Assembly: GCF_012641275.1 (NCBI RefSeq)
Contig: NZ_JABAIA010000001.1
Coordinates: 3,162,001-3,226,000, forward strand
Reading direction: 5' to 3'
DNA: 64,000 bases
DNA from: Chitinophaga varians
GTDB lineage: Bacteria > Bacteroidota > Bacteroidia > Chitinophagales > Chitinophagaceae
This document shows, one piece after another, positions 45,966-55,565 of this stretch. Numbering within the stretch: the stretch's first letter is position 1; the number at the start of each line of letters is the position of its first letter. A model generated the notes under the pieces. The model made no database searches and was not told the origin of the DNA. It was given only the letters and a program-made list of their open reading frames with translations. The translations under genes and the position numbers were made by a program.

Positions 45966-48900
45966 ATGTCATATACACCACAACATAAGGTCCGCATTGT
46001 AACCGCAGCAGCACTGTTCGACGGGCATGACGCCGCTATCAACATCATGCGGCGTATCATGCAGGCCAAGGGCGCCGAAGTGATCCATCTGGGACATAAC
46101 CGCTCCGCTGCGGAAATAGTAGACTGTGCGGTACAGGAAGACGCACAGGGAATAGCCGTAACCTCCTACCAGGGTGGGCACGTGGAATTTTTTAAATACA
46201 TGTATGACCTGCTGCAGGAGAAAGGCTGCGGACACATTAAAATCTTCGGTGGCGGTGGCGGCACCATCCTGCCTGCTGAAATAGAGGAACTGCACGCCTA
46301 TGGCATAGCCCGCCTGTATTCCCCTGATGATGGCCGCCAGATGGGCCTCGAAGGCATGATTGAAGATCTCATCAGCCAATGCGATATTGCTGTTACCCCA
46401 CTGACCAGCGGCGGCAACGTGGAAGACATCCCCCAGCTGAAAAAAAGTAAAAACCCGAAAATCATTGCCCGCGCTATCAGCCTTGCGGAAAACGACATGC
46501 CGGTGGCACTGCTGAGCGGCGCCAAAGCCCGGAGAGCCGTGACCGTAGATGCCGAAGAAGGGACACATATCACCAGCACGCCGGCAGACAAAACCTCTCC
46601 GGTACTGGGCATCACCGGCACCGGTGGTGCGGGTAAAAGCAGCGTGACAGACGAACTGGTACGCCGCTACCTGACCCATTTTTCAGATAAGACGGTGGCC
46701 GTTATCTCGGTAGACCCATCCAAGAAAAAGACCGGCGGCGCCCTGTTGGGCGACCGTATCAGGATGAACGCCATCCACCACCCGCGGGCCTATATGCGTT
46801 CCCTCGCCACCCGCGAGAGCGACAAAGCCATCAGCGAACATATCCAGGAAGCCATCGATATCTGCAAACTGGCAGGCTTCGATTTTATCATCCTCGAAAC
46901 ATCCGGTATCGGTCAAAGCGATACTGCTATCACCGACTACTGCGACGTGTCCCTCTATGTGATGACACCGGAATATGGTGCGGCTTCACAGCTGGAAAAA
47001 ATCAACATGCTGGATTATGCAGATGTGATCGCCATCAACAAGTTCGACAAAGCTGGCGCCCTCGATGCCCTGCACGATGTGCGCAAACAATATAAACGCA
47101 ACCACACCCTGTGGACGGCCAAAGATGAAGAGCTGCCGGTGGTAGGCTCTATCGCCTCCCAGTTCAACGATGCAGGCATTAACCTGCTTTTTGAAAGGGT
47201 GATGGAAAAGGTAGTGGAGAAAACCGGCGCCCCCTTCGGCCCGATGGCGCATGAAAGCCTGAAATCCACCACTACCAAATCACAGATCATTCCGCCTGCC
47301 AGGGTACGTTACCTGGCGGAAATCGGCGAAGCTATCGCCGACTACAGCAAATGGGTGGATGAACAATGTAAAATCGCCACACAGCTCTACCAGATTGCCG
47401 GCGTAATCGCCATCGATGCTGCCAAAGCCCCGTTGCTGGCCGATATCCAGACGAAGCTGTCCGAAGCGCTCCATCCGGAATGCAAAAAACTGGTGGACGA
47501 ATGGCCGGCGCTGCTGAAAAAATATGCGGCAGACAACTACGAATTCCAGGTAAGGGACAAGGTGATCAAACTACCACTGTTCACCGAAAGCCTCAGCCAT
47601 AGCCGCATTCCGAAGGTAAGTCTGCCTAAGTACAACGACTGGGGAGATATCCTGCGTTGGCAGCTCACTGAAAACCTGCCGGGAGAATTCCCGTATGCTG
47701 CCGGCGTATTCCCGCTCAAACGCGAAGGCGAAGACCCTACCCGTATGTTTGCTGGTGAAGGCGGTCCGGAAAGGACAAACAAACGCTTCCACTATGTATC
47801 ACTCGATCAGCCGGCCAAACGCCTGTCCACCGCATTCGACAGCGTAACGCTCTATGGGGAGGACCCTGCCGTGCGTCCGGACATCTACGGAAAAATCGGA
47901 AACTCCGGCGTAAGCATCGCTACAGTAGATGATGCTAAAAAGCTGTACAGTGGCTTCGATCTCTGCGATCCGAAAACATCGGTGTCTATGACCATCAATG
48001 GTCCGGCGCCCATCCTGCTGGCCTTCTTCATGAATGCTGCCATCGATCAGCAGTGTGAAAAATATATCCGGGAAAATGGACTGACCGAACAGGTACAGGC
48101 CACTATCCGGGAGAAATTCAAAGACCATCCGCTGCCGCATTATAACGGCGACCTGCCTGCCGGAAACGACGGTCTGGGCCTGTCTCTGCTCGGCATCTCC
48201 GGCGAAGAGGTGCTGCCGGCCGAGGTATATCAGAAAATCCGGGCACATGCCCTCAGCACTGTCCGTGGTACCGTACAGGCAGATATCCTGAAAGAAGACC
48301 AGGCCCAAAACACCTGTATCTTCTCCACCGAGTTTGCCCTCAAACTCATGGGCGACGTACAGGAATATTTTATCACACAGAAAGTCCGCAACTTCTACTC
48401 TGTCAGCATTTCAGGGTATCACATCGCTGAAGCCGGCGCTAATCCGATCACGCAGCTGGCCTTCACGCTGGCCAACGGTTTTACCTATGTGGAATACTAC
48501 CTGAGCCGCGGCATGCATATCGACGATTTTGCGCCTAACCTGTCGTTCTTTTTCAGCAACGGCATGGACCCTGAATATGCCGTCATAGGCCGCGTGGCGC
48601 GCCGTATCTGGGCTAAAGCCATCAAATACAAATACAAGGGCAACGATCGTTCCCAGAAGCTGAAATACCATATTCAGACTTCCGGCAGAAGCCTCCACGC
48701 ACAGGAGATCGACTTCAACGATATCCGCACCACGCTGCAGGCACTGTACGCCATATACGATAACTGCAACTCCCTCCATACCAACGCCTATGACGAAGCT
48801 ATCACCACGCCTACGGAAGAAAGCGTGAGAAGGGCCATGGCCATCCAGCTGATCATCAACCGCGAACTGGGCACTGCTAAAAACGAAAACCCGGTACAGG

Positions 48901-49364
48901 GCTCTTTCTTTATCGAAGAACTGACCGACCTTGTGGAAGAGGCCGTGCTGGCGGAATTTGAACGCATCACCGAACGCGGGGGCGTTCTCGGCGCAATGGA
49001 AAGGATGTACCAGCGTAATAAAATCCAGGAAGAAAGCCTCTACTATGAATCACTGAAACATACCGGTGAATATCCTATCGTAGGCGTAAATACGTTCCTG
49101 AATAAAAACGGTTCCCCTACCATTATTCCGGCAGAGGTGATCCGCTCCACCACAGAGGAAAAAGATTTCCAGATTAAAACGCTGGAAGCCTTCCAGCACC
49201 GCCACCAACATAAAAACGCCGCTGCGCTCAAACAGCTGCAGCAGGTGGCCATCAATAACGGAAACCTCTTTGCGGAACTGATGGAAACAGTAAAACACTG
49301 TTCCCTCGGACAAATTACCCATGCGCTGTATGAAGTAGGGGGGCAGTACCGCCGCAACATGTAA
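45966..49364 (+). CDS. icmF: Fused isobutyryl-CoA mutase (IcmF), B12-dependent
   Basis: 1132 residues from the ATG at 45966. Three modules are in order: a cobalamin-binding domain (about 1-140, [29 protein letters not shown] and FGGGGGTIL), a MeaB-like G-protein chaperone (P-loop GTGGAGKSS near 217-225, [36 protein letters not shown]) and the TIM-barrel mutase (from about 560, with [36 protein letters not shown] and [26 protein letters not shown]). IcmF interconverts isobutyryl-CoA and n-butyryl-CoA, and some also act on isovaleryl/pivalyl-CoA. The fused chaperone services the B12 cofactor. It is monocistronic with a long leader. Confidence 0.95.
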   Translation: MSYTPQHKVRIVTAAALFDGHDAAINIMRRIMQAKGAEVIHLGHNRSAAEIVDCAVQEDAQGIAVTSYQGGHVEFFKYMYDLLQEKGCGHIKIFGGGGGTILPAEIEELHAYGIARLYSPDDGRQMGLEGMIEDLISQCDIAVTPLTSGGNVEDIPQLKKSKNPKIIARAISLAENDMPVALLSGAKARRAVTVDAEEGTHITSTPADKTSPVLGITGTGGAGKSSVTDELVRRYLTHFSDKTVAVISVDPSKKKTGGALLGDRIRMNAIHHPRAYMRSLATRESDKAISEHIQEAIDICKLAGFDFIILETSGIGQSDTAITDYCDVSLYVMTPEYGAASQLEKINMLDYADVIAINKFDKAGALDALHDVRKQYKRNHTLWTAKDEELPVVGSIASQFNDAGINLLFERVMEKVVEKTGAPFGPMAHESLKSTTTKSQIIPPARVRYLAEIGEAIADYSKWVDEQCKIATQLYQIAGVIAIDAAKAPLLADIQTKLSEALHPECKKLVDEWPALLKKYAADNYEFQVRDKVIKLPLFTESLSHSRIPKVSLPKYNDWGDILRWQLTENLPGEFPYAAGVFPLKREGEDPTRMFAGEGGPERTNKRFHYVSLDQPAKRLSTAFDSVTLYGEDPAVRPDIYGKIGNSGVSIATVDDAKKLYSGFDLCDPKTSVSMTINGPAPILLAFFMNAAIDQQCEKYIRENGLTEQVQATIREKFKDHPLPHYNGDLPAGNDGLGLSLLGISGEEVLPAEVYQKIRAHALSTVRGTVQADILKEDQAQNTCIFSTEFALKLMGDVQEYFITQKVRNFYSVSISGYHIAEAGANPITQLAFTLANGFTYVEYYLSRGMHIDDFAPNLSFFFSNGMDPEYAVIGRVARRIWAKAIKYKYKGNDRSQKLKYHIQTSGRSLHAQEIDFNDIRTTLQALYAIYDNCNSLHTNAYDEAITTPTEESVRRAMAIQLIINRELGTAKNENPVQGSFFIEELTDLVEEAVLAEFERITERGGVLGAMERMYQRNKIQEESLYYESLKHTGEYPIVGVNTFLNKNGSPTIIPAEVIRSTTEEKDFQIKTLEAFQHRHQHKNAAALKQLQQVAINNGNLFAELMETVKHCSLGQITHALYEVGGQYRRNM

Positions 49365-49413
49365 CTGCGATGGACATGATGAGATAAAAAGAAGATAATC
49401 ATTGATTTATTAT

Positions 49414-49440
49414 ATGGGCTGGCCTTTTGGGCCGGCCCAT
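49414..49440 (+). terminator. GC-rich terminator after icmF
   Basis: ATGGGCTGGCC pairs with GGCCGGCCCAT-type sequence around a TTTT loop, followed by TGTTTTT. Confidence 0.75.
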
Positions 49441-49516
49441 TGTTTTTGGGACGTGTTAAGGACAATCCCCCGGCGCTAAAAAACTTTCATTTTACGGGTC
49501 GGGAACAATATATCTG

Positions 49517-49536
49517 CCCTGGGCTTTAGCCCCGGG
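49517..49536. repeat. REP-like GC palindrome in an A/T-rich gap
   Basis: A 20-nt hairpin (CCCTGGGC and GCCCCGGG arms, loop TTTA, one mismatch) stands alone in a 280-nt gap between icmF and the next gene. No T-run follows. It resembles short intergenic palindromes that recur in Bacteroidota genomes; copy number cannot be judged here. Confidence 0.4.
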
Positions 49537-49643
49537 AAATGTTATATTAGTATTATCAATCGTGTGGCTATTGTGTCGCTCTGGACGCCTGTTCTATTTT
49601 TATCAGTCTTATTGATTTATTATCTGCGATTATCGACATGCAT

Positions 49644-52073
49644 ATGAAAAAGATGCTTTTCAGTGTGCTGTTACTGGCCTCATTACAGGCCACAGCACAA
49701 ACGCCTGACACCGTGGCCAAACGGGTACTATTGCCAAACGGATGGTCCCTGACGCCGGTAGGACACTCCCTGCCACTGGGAGACCTGCCCCTGAATATGG
49801 TGCTCTCCGCTTCCGGAAAATACCTCGCCGTAAACAACAATGGCCAGAGCAAACACACCTTGCAACTGATAGACGCCCGGCAGGAAACACTGCTGGACGA
49901 GGTGGTCATCCCCAAATCATGGTATGGGCTGGCCTTCAGCAGGGATGAGAAAACGCTTTACGCTTCCGGCGCCAATGATAACGTGATCAGGGAATACCAG
50001 CTGCGGGAGAACAAGCTGGTCGCTACCGACAGCATCCGCCTTGGCCTGTCCTGGCCCAAGGAGAAAATCTGTCCTACCGGCATGGCAATGGATAACTCAC
50101 GTAACAGGTTATACGTAGTGACCAAAGAGGACAACAGTCTTTACCTGCTGGACCTTGCAACGAAAAAAGTGATTAAGCGCATTCCATTGTCAGCAGAGGC
50201 TTTTACCTGCCTGTTGTCTAAAGACAATAAAACGTTGTATATCTCGCTGTGGGGAGGCGATGCTATCGCAGTGTATGATGTTGCGTCCGATAAAATAGTA
50301 AACGAGATTAAAACAGGTAGTCATCCTAATGAAATTATTTTATCGAAGAACGGTAAATACCTGTATGTGGCCAATGCCAATGATAACTCGGTATCTGTTG
50401 TTACCACTGCAGATGGTAAGGTGATCGAGAGCCTGCACGCCGCGCTGTATCCCGATGCGCCGGCAGGTTCTACTACCAATGGGTTGGCGCTGTCTGAAGA
50501 CAATAAAACCCTGTACATCGCCAACGCAGACAATAACTGCCTGGCGGTATTTGATGTGGCCACACCGGGCAAAAGCCATGCGGAAGGGTTTATCCCTGTA
50601 GGCTGGTATCCCACCTGTGTGCGTGTTACCGGCAAGAAGGTACTGGTGGCAAACGGTAAAGGTTTCACTTCCATGGCCAACCCGGAGGGCCCTAATCCTA
50701 TCAGCCGCAAGGATGCCAGCGGATCGCACCAGGCCAATACCCGCAAAGACCGGCCGGTACAATATATCGCAGGCCTGTTCAAAGGCACGCTGTCTATTTT
50801 CCGCGAACCGGAAGAGAAAGTGCTGGGCCAGTGGTCGAAGCTGGTGTATGACAACACTCCCTATACGAAAAACAAAGAGCTGCATGCTCCCGGTGAAAAA
50901 GGGAACCCCATTCCACAGGAAGCCGGACAAACGTCTCCGATCAAATACGTGTTTTATGTCATCAAGGAAAACCGTACCTACGACCAGGTGCTGGGCGATA
51001 TCAAAGGTGGGAATGGTGACAGCAGCCTTTGCATTTTCCCCGAGCGTATCACGCCCAATCAGCATAAGCTGGTAAAGGACTATGTGCTGCTGGACAATTT
51101 TTATGTGGATGCAGAAGTAAGCGCCGATGGCCACAACTGGAGCACCGCTGCTTACGCTACCGACTATACGGAAAAGACTTGGCCCACCAGTTATGGTGGC
51201 AGAGGCGGCACGTATGATTATGAAGGCAGCCGTAAAATAGCCTATCCGAAAAAAGGGTTCATTTGGGATTACTGTGCCCGTGCGGGCGTGAGCTTCCGCA
51301 GCTACGGGGAATTTGCGGGTAAAGGCTCCGCTACCCTGAAAACGCTGGATGGCCACTATTGCAGGGATTATCCATCGTTTGACCTGAGCATCCTGGACGT
51401 GGACCGTCAACAGATCTGGCAGCATGATTTTGATTCTTTGCTTGCTGCCGATGCGGTGCCTCGCTTTAATACTGTCCGCCTGGGCAACGACCATACCAGC
51501 GGTATGCGTAAAGGCGCTTATTCTCCCTATGCTTCCGTGGCAGACAACGATCTGGCGGTTGGCAAGCTGATCGAATATATTTCCCATAGCCGTATCTGGA
51601 AAGAGAGCGCCATTTTTATCCTGGAAGACGACGCCCAGAATGGTCCTGACCATATCGATGCGCACCGTTCCACCGCGTATGTTATCAGTCCCTATGTAAA
51701 ACGGAATACGGTGAACCATAATATGTATTCTACTTCCGGCATGCTGCGTACCATGGAGCTGATTCTCGGCCTGCCGCCGATGAGCCAGTATGACGCCGCC
51801 GCTACGCCCATGTGGGAACTGTTTACTGCTACACCTGACCTGACGCCTTATGTGGCACTGGAAGCCAATGTGGACATCCGTGAACGGAATACCGCCTGGA
51901 ACGAGAGCGCCCGCCGCTCCGCAGCTTTTGACCTGGCGCATGAAGACAGGGTGCCTGACCTGGAACTGAACGAAGTGGTGTGGAAGGCCGTCCGTGGCGA
52001 GAATGCGGTGATGCCGGCCCCCCGTCGGAGCGCCTTTGTGAAGCTGCAGGAAAAGGAAGATGATGACGATTGA
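49644..52073 (+). CDS. Secreted YncE-like beta-propeller fused to a phosphoesterase
   Basis: 809 residues from the ATG at 49644 (49638 adds two residues). The signal peptide MLFSVLLLASLQATAQ precedes a seven-bladed YVTN/YncE-type propeller (about 25-380: KTLYASGANDNVIREY, KTLYISLWGGDAIAVYD, KYLYVANANDNSVSVVTTADGKV and KTLYIANADNNCLAVFD). From about 435 an alkaline-phosphatase-superfamily domain follows (YVFYVIKENRTYDQVLGDIKGGNG, VDAEVSADGHNWSTAAYATDY, GNDHTSGM, ILEDDAQNGPDHIDAHRS and a final metal His). The family is known as bifunctional YncE/alkaline phosphatase; the true substrate is unknown. It is probably periplasmic or surface-bound. Confidence 0.88.
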   Translation: MKKMLFSVLLLASLQATAQTPDTVAKRVLLPNGWSLTPVGHSLPLGDLPLNMVLSASGKYLAVNNNGQSKHTLQLIDARQETLLDEVVIPKSWYGLAFSRDEKTLYASGANDNVIREYQLRENKLVATDSIRLGLSWPKEKICPTGMAMDNSRNRLYVVTKEDNSLYLLDLATKKVIKRIPLSAEAFTCLLSKDNKTLYISLWGGDAIAVYDVASDKIVNEIKTGSHPNEIILSKNGKYLYVANANDNSVSVVTTADGKVIESLHAALYPDAPAGSTTNGLALSEDNKTLYIANADNNCLAVFDVATPGKSHAEGFIPVGWYPTCVRVTGKKVLVANGKGFTSMANPEGPNPISRKDASGSHQANTRKDRPVQYIAGLFKGTLSIFREPEEKVLGQWSKLVYDNTPYTKNKELHAPGEKGNPIPQEAGQTSPIKYVFYVIKENRTYDQVLGDIKGGNGDSSLCIFPERITPNQHKLVKDYVLLDNFYVDAEVSADGHNWSTAAYATDYTEKTWPTSYGGRGGTYDYEGSRKIAYPKKGFIWDYCARAGVSFRSYGEFAGKGSATLKTLDGHYCRDYPSFDLSILDVDRQQIWQHDFDSLLAADAVPRFNTVRLGNDHTSGMRKGAYSPYASVADNDLAVGKLIEYISHSRIWKESAIFILEDDAQNGPDHIDAHRSTAYVISPYVKRNTVNHNMYSTSGMLRTMELILGLPPMSQYDAAATPMWELFTATPDLTPYVALEANVDIRERNTAWNESARRSAAFDLAHEDRVPDLELNEVVWKAVRGENAVMPAPRRSAFVKLQEKEDDDD

Positions 52074-52137
52074 TAAATCGTTTAAGCAAATCCGGGAAAC
52101 TTTTCTATTTTAGCCCTACTTAAACGTAATAAACAGT

Positions 52138-53568
52138 ATGGTAGCAAGGAGAGATTTTATCAGGAACAGCGCGCTGCTGGCAGGTGCTGTTGGACTGGGA
52201 ATGCCCAAAACCGTTTTGGGCTGGGATGGTTATTCGTCCCAACGTCCGCCACTGGCGAAACGTAAGTTCACCAGCGACGCGGTGGAAAAAACAATCATCA
52301 ACGTTAAAAAACAGATAGCCGACAACAAACTGGCCTGGATGTTTGAGAACTGTTTCCCAAATACCCTTGATACGACTGTTAATTTCAAAACGCTGGAAGG
52401 CCGCCCCGATACGTTCGTGATCACCGGTGATATCAACGCCATGTGGCTGCGCGACTCTTCCGCACAGGTATGGCCTTATATTCCGCTCATTAAGGAAGAC
52501 AAGAAGCTGGAGCAGATGGTGGCTGGTGTCATTAACCGTCAGGCAAAATGTATCCTGATAGACCCGTACGCCAACGCTTTCAATGACGGTCCTACCGGCA
52601 GCGAATGGGAAAAAGACCTGACAGACATGAAGCCGGAACTGCATGAACGCAAATGGGAGATCGATTCGCTCTGTTACCCGGTGCGGCTGGCTTACCACTA
52701 CTGGAAGCATGGTGGTGATACCAGTGTGTTTGATGCCAGATACAAGCAGTCTGCGCAGCTGATCGTGAAAACCTTCAAGGAGCAGCAGCGTAAGGAAGGT
52801 AAAGGGCCTTATAAGTTTCAGCGTGTGACTGCCTGGCAGTCGGACACCGTTCCCAATTCCGGTTACGGTTCGCCGATGTTGCCGGTAGGCCTGATTGTTT
52901 CTATTTTCCGTCCTTCGGACGATGCTACCGTATTCCCTTTCCTGATCCCGTCCAACATGTTTGCGGTGGTATCCCTGCGGCAGCTGTCGGAAATCAGTAC
53001 GGAGATCTATAAAGACGCTGCTTTCGCAAAAGAGTGCGCTGACCTGGCCGATGAAGTGGACCGCGCCATCAAAGCCTATGCGATCGTAGAGCATCCGAAA
53101 CTGGGCAATATGTACGGATTTGAGGTAGACGGCTTCGGTAATCGTTTATTCATTGACGATACCAACGTTCCCAGCCTGTTGTCTATACCATACCTCGGTT
53201 ATACCACTGCCGATGATCCGCTGTACCAGGCTTCCCGCCATTTTGTATGGAGCGGTTTCCATCCGTGGTTCTATAAGGGCAAATATGGTGATGGCGTAGG
53301 TAGTCCGCACACCGGCGAAAACTATATCTGGCCTATGAGTATCATCATGAGAGCTCTGACCAGCCAGAGCAAGGAGGAAATTGCCGAGTGTATCAAAACA
53401 CTGCGCAATACCGACGGTAACACCGGTTTCATACATGAGTCTTATCACAAGGACGACCCTACGAAATTTACCCGTAAGTGGTTTGCCTGGGCCTGTACCC
53501 TGTTTGGTGAACTTATCCTGAAGGTGAGCCAGGAGTATCCGGACCTGCTGAAAAGACAGTACGCCTGA
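52138..53568 (+). CDS. GH125 exo-alpha-1,6-mannosidase, Tat-exported
   Basis: 476-residue glycoside hydrolase of family 125 with an (alpha/alpha)6 barrel. The N-terminus VARRDFIRNSALLAGAVGLG is a twin-arginine signal. Signatures: FVITGDINAMWLRDSSAQVWPYIPLI, with the catalytic acid region, CILIDPYANAFNDGPTGSEW, WEIDSLCYPVRLAYHYW, MYGFEVDGFGNRLFIDDTNVPSLLSIPYLGY and SPHTGENYIWPMSIIMRAL. GH125 trims alpha-1,6-mannose from N-glycans or mannans, so this is an extracytoplasmic glycan-degrading enzyme. It sits 64 nt after the propeller-phosphoesterase gene, without a SusC/D pair nearby. Confidence 0.92.
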   Translation: MVARRDFIRNSALLAGAVGLGMPKTVLGWDGYSSQRPPLAKRKFTSDAVEKTIINVKKQIADNKLAWMFENCFPNTLDTTVNFKTLEGRPDTFVITGDINAMWLRDSSAQVWPYIPLIKEDKKLEQMVAGVINRQAKCILIDPYANAFNDGPTGSEWEKDLTDMKPELHERKWEIDSLCYPVRLAYHYWKHGGDTSVFDARYKQSAQLIVKTFKEQQRKEGKGPYKFQRVTAWQSDTVPNSGYGSPMLPVGLIVSIFRPSDDATVFPFLIPSNMFAVVSLRQLSEISTEIYKDAAFAKECADLADEVDRAIKAYAIVEHPKLGNMYGFEVDGFGNRLFIDDTNVPSLLSIPYLGYTTADDPLYQASRHFVWSGFHPWFYKGKYGDGVGSPHTGENYIWPMSIIMRALTSQSKEEIAECIKTLRNTDGNTGFIHESYHKDDPTKFTRKWFAWACTLFGELILKVSQEYPDLLKRQYA

Positions 53569-53653
53569 TCATTTTTTTATTTTATTATTTTTTTATGTTG
53601 ATATTTGGAATGCAGCGGAGACGGTTGTCTTCAGCTGCATTTCACTTTTAAAA

Positions 53654-55444
53654 ATGTGTGTAATGGAACACCCTCATCTATACCAGCAACGGATCAACGA
53701 ATTTCAGCAGGCTATTGATAAGGAGAAGCGGCGGACATCGCTGTTGTCCTGGTCCCGGTTACTGAGTTTCCTGCTGATCGTTGCAGGGGTGGTGCTGTAT
53801 TTCCGCCAGGGGAGGGAAGTCGTGTGGTTGCTGGCGGCAGCCGTGGGTGTGGTGGCTTTCGGCTTTTTCCTTAAACGGCATAACCAGTCGCTGCAGCAGC
53901 TGGCGCTGTTAAAAACGCTGCTGGACCTGAACCAGAAAGAGCTTCAGCAGGCCACTACCTGGACATCCTCTTTTGAGGACGGTCATGAGTTTATCAATGA
54001 TCAGCATGACTATTCCGGGGACCTGGACGTATTTGGCCAGGCGTCGATATTTCAGGCGATCAACCGTACAGGGACTTTGTCTGGTAAGCAGCAACTGGCT
54101 GCTTCACTGGGCGCGCCTATGCTGAACATAGCACAGATCCTGGAAACACAGGAGGCCCTGAAAGTACTGGCGCCGGAAATAGATTTCCGTCAGCATCTTA
54201 CCGCCAATGCCATGCTGGCCAAAGAAGAGGCGAGCGACCGCCGTGAGCTGGCATTATGGCTTGATATGCCATTCTCGTTCATTCACAACAAATTTATGGG
54301 GATAGCGCGGTGGCTGTTCCCGCTGCTGACTGTCGCGGCAGTGGCAACAGGTTCCTACCTGGGGCACTATTATCTTTTCATTGGTATGATTATGGTCAAC
54401 TGGCTGGTATTGCTCAGCATTCAGCCGAAGCTGCTGGAGCAGTACAAGTTGATTTCCCAGAAAGAGCGTATCCTGGAGAAGTTTGCACTGTTACTGGGGT
54501 TGATACGCAAAGGTTCCTTTGAGCAGTCAGTGCTGCTGCGGCAGCAACAGGAGACGGCCCGGGAGGCCGATGTGGCGCTGCATCAGTTGTCCCGCATCAG
54601 TTCTGCCTTTGACCAGCGTCTGAACCTCTTGGTGGGTATTGCCCTCAATTCGCTGTTTCTCTATGATCTGCATTGCATCCTGCGGTTGGAGCGCTGGAAG
54701 GAACAGTATAAAACGGCCGTAGACAAGTGGTTCGGCGTGATCGCACAGCTGGAGGTATGGAACAGCCTGGCCACTTTTGCTTTTAACCATCCTGCGTATG
54801 CCTATCCACAGCCGCAGGCCGAGCCAATGCTGCTGGAAGCAGTGGGTTTAGGACACCCGTTGATTCCGGAAACCGAGTCTGTAAAAAACGACGGCCATAT
54901 TGGCCGGGATGCCAGTTTCCTGATCATTACCGGTTCCAACATGTCGGGCAAAAGCACTTTCCTGCGCAGTGTGGGGGCCAATCTGCTGCTGGCCATGTGC
55001 GGTGCGCCGGTATGTGCAGACAGGCTGGTATTTACCCCTATGCGTATCATGACTTCCATGCGTATTAAAGATTCCATCGCCAGCCACACCTCCTATTTCC
55101 AGGCGGAGCTGTTACGGTTGCAGCATATTATTGTCCAGCTGAAAACAGGGGAGCGGGTGTTTATCCTTCTCGATGAAATCCTGAAGGGCACCAATTCAGA
55201 AGATAAGTTGTCCGGTTCCCGCAGCCTGATAGAACATTTTCTTTCCTATAACTGTCTGGGCATGATTGCTACCCATGACCTCGAGCTGGGGCATCTGGAA
55301 GATAATTATCCCAATAAGATCCGGAACTATTGCTTTGAAAGTACTATCCAGGACGATCACCTTTTCTTCGATTACCGTATCCGGCCTGGCATTGCGCGTA
55401 ATAAAAACGCCACTTTCCTGATGAAACAGATGGAGATTATTTAG
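53654..55444 (+). CDS. Membrane-anchored MutS-family ATPase
   Basis: 596-residue MutS homologue with unusual membrane helices. Two hydrophobic pairs are visible: LLSWSRLLSFLLIVAGVVLYF with VVWLLAAAVGVVAFGFFL (about 30-80) and WLFPLLTVAAVATGSYLGHYYLFIGMIMVNWLVLLSI (about 218-255). No mismatch-binding domain is present. The C-terminal ATPase has Walker A in ITGSNMSGKSTFLRSVG (about 428-436), SIASHTSYFQAELLRL, Walker B in RVFILLDEILKGTNSEDKLSGS and the His of GMIATHDLELGHL. An ATG three codons in (53663) is an alternative start. It is clearly not MutS1; its role is unknown. Confidence 0.85.
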   Translation: MCVMEHPHLYQQRINEFQQAIDKEKRRTSLLSWSRLLSFLLIVAGVVLYFRQGREVVWLLAAAVGVVAFGFFLKRHNQSLQQLALLKTLLDLNQKELQQATTWTSSFEDGHEFINDQHDYSGDLDVFGQASIFQAINRTGTLSGKQQLAASLGAPMLNIAQILETQEALKVLAPEIDFRQHLTANAMLAKEEASDRRELALWLDMPFSFIHNKFMGIARWLFPLLTVAAVATGSYLGHYYLFIGMIMVNWLVLLSIQPKLLEQYKLISQKERILEKFALLLGLIRKGSFEQSVLLRQQQETAREADVALHQLSRISSAFDQRLNLLVGIALNSLFLYDLHCILRLERWKEQYKTAVDKWFGVIAQLEVWNSLATFAFNHPAYAYPQPQAEPMLLEAVGLGHPLIPETESVKNDGHIGRDASFLIITGSNMSGKSTFLRSVGANLLLAMCGAPVCADRLVFTPMRIMTSMRIKDSIASHTSYFQAELLRLQHIIVQLKTGERVFILLDEILKGTNSEDKLSGSRSLIEHFLSYNCLGMIATHDLELGHLEDNYPNKIRNYCFESTIQDDHLFFDYRIRPGIARNKNATFLMKQMEII

Positions 55445-55522
55445 ATATTTTGTTATTTGATTATTTTGATCGGAGCCTTTAGTAAGCCCTGGCTTGATCA
55501 AATAATAAAATACCTAAATAAA
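55439..55522. repeat. Long A/T-armed inverted repeat after the MutS-like gene
   Basis: The left arm TATTTAGATATTTTGTTATTTGAT and the right arm ATCAAATAATAAAATACCTAAATA (given as families, 24 nt each) pair at about 21 of 24 positions, enclosing a GGAGCC...GGCTT tip. The left arm begins inside the stop codon of the MutS-like gene. It is likely a terminator and one of several of the same build in the window. Confidence 0.6.
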
Positions 55523-55530
55523 GAAATGAC

Positions 55531-55563
55531 AAAATATTTAGTATTTTTACTAAAATATTTAGT
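55531..55563 (+). promoter_or_regulatory. Two AAAATATTTAGT direct repeats spaced 21 nt before the radical SAM gene
   Basis: AAAATATTTAGT occurs at 55531-55542 and again at 55552-55563. The period of 21 nt equals two helical turns, and the second copy ends 2 nt before the ATG at 55566. TAGTA and TACTA between them also form an inverted pair. This looks like an operator or an initiation element. Confidence 0.45.
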
Positions 55564-55565
55564 GT

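Noticed and set aside
50340..51941. 533-codon minus-strand frame opposite the propeller-phosphoesterase gene
   Set aside because: Antisense to a clear fusion protein with intact motifs; composition is that of a reverse-complement shadow.
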